A stretch of DNA of 64,000 nt, taken from Sanghuangporus weigelae. Its lineage: Eukaryota; Basidiomycota; Agaricomycetes; Hymenochaetales; Hymenochaetaceae. Below are positions 60,267 to 64,000 of this stretch, piece by piece; positions within the stretch are counted from its first letter, which is position 1, and each line of letters starts with the position of its first letter. The notes beneath the pieces were generated by a model. The model did not search any database. It worked only from the letters and a program-made list of their open reading frames with translations, and was not told the DNA's origin. The stretch covers positions 620,001 through 684,000 of the forward strand of contig CP137324.1 of assembly GCA_033182465.1 (NCBI GenBank), given 5' to 3'. The position numbers and the translations under genes are program-made.

Positions 60267-63200
60267 CTACAGCTCCATCTTGTCCTCCTCCCAGCCAGGA
60301 TTTTTCGTGAGTATCACGAAGCCCTCAAGCACAGCAGCATAAGGGATGTATTCCTCCGTTGCCAGTTCCGCACGCTCGCGCGTACCGAGTCGTACGGGTG
60401 TTTGATGTGTCTGAAAGCCGGAGATCGTGCGTGGCTTGCCTGCTTGCCCGACGACGTCGACCGCTTGGCCCACCCGGACTGTTACAGGCATCGACTTGAG
60501 CGTCTCGTCGAGCGTTATTAGGGAGCGTGGGTACATGGCGGTTACGAGGAAGTAAAGCATCCAGTGGCATTTGTCGAGGATGACTATAATCCATTGTACA
60601 CGTCAGCGGAACATACTCACGGTCGTGAAGAACCGTGACTTACAGGATTTCGCATCAATGAATGCAGTGAGTACAGTCAGCAATCCAGCCACAGCAGGCC
60701 GGCTCATAATCGCGCGGTCGCAGAAGAAAGGGTTGACCGTTAAGGTACCCTTGCCCATGTGCACAAGCCCCTGGGCCACGCGGACCATGAACAAGCAATC
60801 GGGCTCTTTGTAGTAGTAGCTCGCCAGCTGGCGCAGCATTTGAGCGAGACGCGCGTTGTTCGTCCCAGCGCCGACGAGACCCATGGCGAAGATAGCGTTG
60901 AGTGCGACGGCGAGGTCGTTGTCGTGGCTGTACTTGGAAAGCGTGTCGAGGATGGGGAGTTGTGGATCTGAGGCGCTTATGAGACCTAGGGCGAGAGGCA
61001 CGGCTTTACGGATGACAGGTTCGCCGTAGTGCATCTGACAAAGCATTGAGATTAGCAGAAGGGGAATTTAATGATCATATATTGATTTACCAAATGGTTG
61101 AATTGTCGGATAGCCATTTCGGCGCCGACATCCTCACCCATCGCAATGAGCGCGACACCGATTGTCGCAAAGGCCTGACAGGTGTCGTCCTCCTTGCCGT
61201 CTTCCTTCTTCTCGATGTGATCCGCACAATGATGCATCATTGCTTGTACTTTGAGGACATTCGTCGATCCCGCCCACGAACAGATCTCTACAAGAATCTG
61301 AGCTTGCTTGGAGACATTATGCTCAATTGCTTTGAGTGTCTCCAACGTGGCATCAGAAGCTTCCTGCTGGCCTAGATACAGAAGCGCGAGACCCAAAGTC
61401 ATGAATCGCGTCCATTTCTCGTCCAGCGCGAGCTCTTCTCGCTCCATTAAGGCTTGAAGGATAGTGGCAGCAATCTCACCATTACAACTTCCGACAAAAA
61501 TGAAACCGAGCGCGAGAGAGACTAGCGAAGCTATCTCCATCGAATTTTCCTCGTCAGCGACAATCGGCAAAAGCAACGAAGAGAGGTCTTCTCGTTGCGA
61601 ACCGACATACGCGAGTCCTAACCCAACGATGGCACCAGTTTTCAGGGGGACGGACTTGCTTTCTATGTGCTCGCCTAGCAGAGCAAGCGCAGCGTCCGCT
61701 TCGGTCCGCACGCCGCAATTTAACATACCGGTAGCAAGAAAGGCGCCAGCCTGAGCGCAATCGTGTCAACGATGGTCCAGTGAACATATTCTAAGTCGTG
61801 AACTTACTTTGATATATTCCTCCGGCGAATAGGTATAACGGTCGACGTGACTTAGCCCGACATCTGTGTCCCAAAGCAAGCTTAGACCAAGCGAGGCAGC
61901 AGCACTCATCATGCCTGAAAGAACAACATAAGCAAAAGCACAGCAGAGGCACTAAGTAAGGAACGCACCGTGGTCTTTATTCTTGTAGATCCAGCTGTCT
62001 CCTTCCGGTGCATCGACCATAAGCTTGTCATTGCAGAAACCAGCATTCACGAACGCGTTCACGAAAGACCCGGCCAAGTTAGCTCGAGCAGAGTCAATAT
62101 TCGACCCGGCTGCCGCTACAAAGCTAATCAAGACTCCTAGCCATATTTCAGACACGGAAAAGACGCACGTTGATTTTCGAGATGCGTTTTGTAGATATCC
62201 TCTAAACTCTTTGGCTCTAAAGCCCCAAGCTCCTTCCCAAACTCTTTGAAGTGTTCCGAGAGATGGGTATTGCTTAGGCACTCCATAAGATCTTCCTCTG
62301 GCTCCGTTCCATCCTCTGACTGGATCCATTCTAAAGGCACTTGAGCACGAGCAAGCAGGAAAGCCAACTGGCGCTTCATGACTCTGAAAGCAGCGGCGAA
62401 AAATTAAATCACAATAAAGCGATAGCTAGGTCTTTCATCAACTCACTGGTTACCAGCATTCTGATAATTTTGGGAGATGAGTTCACGATCCCAAAGGCGC
62501 AAAGCCACGACCATGGCTTCGGGAAATCTACCCCGTAGAATGTATAAGTCATGTACCGTCCGGAGAAAAGCTTGATCGTCTGGAGGTGCTAAATATGTGA
62601 CGCAGCTTTTTGCCACGGTTATTTCAATTCGAGTCTAAACGAGAATGTCTAGAAGACATACCTCAACATATATTGACATACACGCGCATAATTGTTGTCG
62701 TCAACTAGTCCCGTTAGACGATCCGCAATTTCCAACTCCTCGAGCAAGTCAACAGCATCTGGTTCGGCGTTGTGTAGCAGCAAGAATTTCGCGCATTCGA
62801 CGCCGAGTGAACGAAGTTCTTCAACGCTCACATCTTTGTCTGCTTGCTCCTCTTCCTTTTCGAGTCTAATAACATACTCGGAACCAAGCTCGGCAGCCAA
62901 GTGGCGAATGTACTCGTGGCCCCACGATCCTGGCTCAGAAGGCTTTGAAGACATAGATGAAGCAAGAAGACGGTATCTTAGAGTCCCATGGGGCTCTGTA
63001 TCCGAATATGTCATAGCAAGGACAGACAGAATGTCAGCAAAGAGGCTCTTGTCCTCTGACGCAGGCCAGGTATCGAGGAGCGCCTGAAGGTCACGATAGT
63101 GAGGCCGAAGGAACTTAAGAGGTTTGGGAACTGAAGTCATTGACGATGTGGAAGTTCGAATAAGTGTTCGTAATGTTTCCAGAGCAGGACGGTAAAGCGT

Positions 63201-63507
63201 TGTGTCGGGCTCCTGCATACATGTTCAGCTCGTTAACTTAACCTAGCTAACTATTCGCACCTTCAGACGCTCGACGAGCATCTCGAGCTCATTCCGAAGC
63301 TGCAGGTCCTCTTCTGACTATTCATAAAGATCAGCCGCAAGTCCAAGAAATCAGTTGTATTCATACCAATTCCTCGCCCTCGCCCTCTTTGGCCTTAGAC
63401 GCGTCCTTCGTGCCCTTCCCATCGAGCTGAACATCCTTCTCCTCGTCTTTCTTCTTCTTCGGGTCCTGCGCAGGTACAGGTGCGACGGGAAACGAGGTAT
63501 CAGGCAT
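60267..63507 (-). CDS. RPN1: 26S proteasome regulatory subunit Rpn1
   Basis: Largest base subunit of the 19S cap, scaffold for ubiquitin-receptor proteins. The start [20 protein letters not shown] and Lys/Glu-rich N-terminus are followed by [56 protein letters not shown] and [19 protein letters not shown]. The PC-repeat solenoid follows ([53 protein letters not shown] and the later [15 protein letters not shown]). The diagnostic C-terminal block has [11 protein letters not shown] and [18 protein letters not shown], stop at 60267. The ATG at 63507 gives the family's usual N-terminus. Divergent from the partial gene at 63755 with 247 bp between starts. Confidence 0.95.
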
Positions 63508-63754
63508 TTCAAAATAAAAGGACAAAGTCACCGAGTGAGGACAGGGAAAGTTACACGAATCGCGAAAGTCGACGCGTACGCATGTGCTGATCTAAGCAAC
63601 ATCACATGACGTAAATGTTCACCGCGTCAATGCGTCGATCCCTTGCCTGCTCCGCGCTTATGTGACACGCACAAACCTACAAGTACTGCAGCACCGAATC
63701 TGCATGCCCTCTGCGCGCCTTTTCAGTTAAAGCGCACATACTCTGGACTCTACC

Positions 63755-64000
63755 ATGGTAGTTCTTGACACTAATCCGTATGTACTCTTATTTTATCGCA
63801 CTGACAGCTCTAAATGTTTTGATTTTATAATCTAGACTTGACAAGACGAACGATACGAGAATCGCGCTACCACACACAGAAGACCAAGATTGGGAAGATC
63901 TTCCAACGATGCTGGATGATATACCCATGGCGCGTCGTATTGATTCGTCCGAGAGCCTTGCTAGCTCCCAAGCACCTTCGAAGTCGGCTTCCAATACTCC
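63755..64000 (+). CDS. 5' end of an unrecognised gene, cut by the window edge
   Basis: Exon 1 MVVLDTNP is joined across an intron (GTATGT...ATCTAG) to LDKTNDTRIALPHTEDQDWE with DLPTMLDDIPMARRIDSS, then a Ser-rich stretch runs off the window. The splice keeps frame (Pro codon split CC|A). Too little is present to name it. It shares a promoter region with RPN1. Confidence 0.6.

Overview
The window looks like nuclear DNA of a basidiomycete fungus, most likely an agaricomycete. Genes are tightly packed on both strands. Nearly all are cut by many short GT-AG introns of about 50-70 nt, and the conserved proteins are fungal housekeeping ones: CYP51, Env7/STK16 kinase, Vps51, telomerase, Atg15, neutral trehalase, LST8, a p58-type nucleoporin, YIPF6/Yip4 and Rpn1. 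No prokaryotic, viral or CRISPR content was seen. Exon calls were made by eye from reading frame, splice sites and family motifs, so individual junctions may be off.

Positions 1-15200 hold the most unusual layout, a mirror-image (inverted) duplication. The left arm carries the tail of an uncharacterised gene (here 'gene X', + strand) followed by an FAD-dependent epoxidase/hydroxylase-like gene (- strand). The right arm carries a second FAD gene (+) followed by a second gene X (-). Between the arms lie a decayed gene, ERG11/CYP51, a nucleolar-type zinc-finger protein and an STK16/Env7 kinase. The FAD genes are in the superfamily of squalene epoxidase and LasC but are not ERG1. Their placement around CYP51 suggests, without proving, a link to sterol or terpenoid oxidation.

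Positions 15200-27000 hold a DUF427 protein, two large serine/lysine-rich disordered proteins, VPS51, a tiny probable membrane protein and a TPR protein. Two different TA-flanked MITEs sit side by side directly upstream of the VPS51 start codon. Positions 27000-32212 are one telomerase reverse transcriptase (TERT) gene whose last intron contains a third MITE. Then come a cysteine glutathione peroxidase, a coiled-coil protein, a Ca3427-like periplasmic-binding-fold protein head-to-head with ATG15, a Shewanella-like metallophosphatase with a fourth MITE in its promoter region, and neutral trehalase with an apparent 9-nt microexon inside its catalytic signature.

Positions 46300-64000 hold two PPxY-bearing alpha-arrestins flanking LST8, then the nucleoporin, YIPF6 and RPN1, and the start of a gene cut by the window edge. 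LST8 and the nucleoporin carry introns of 350-870 nt, far longer than elsewhere in the window. A shared inverted-repeat motif (CACG-TGAT-CGTG) occurs upstream of the two disordered-protein genes, with a half copy upstream of the phosphatase.
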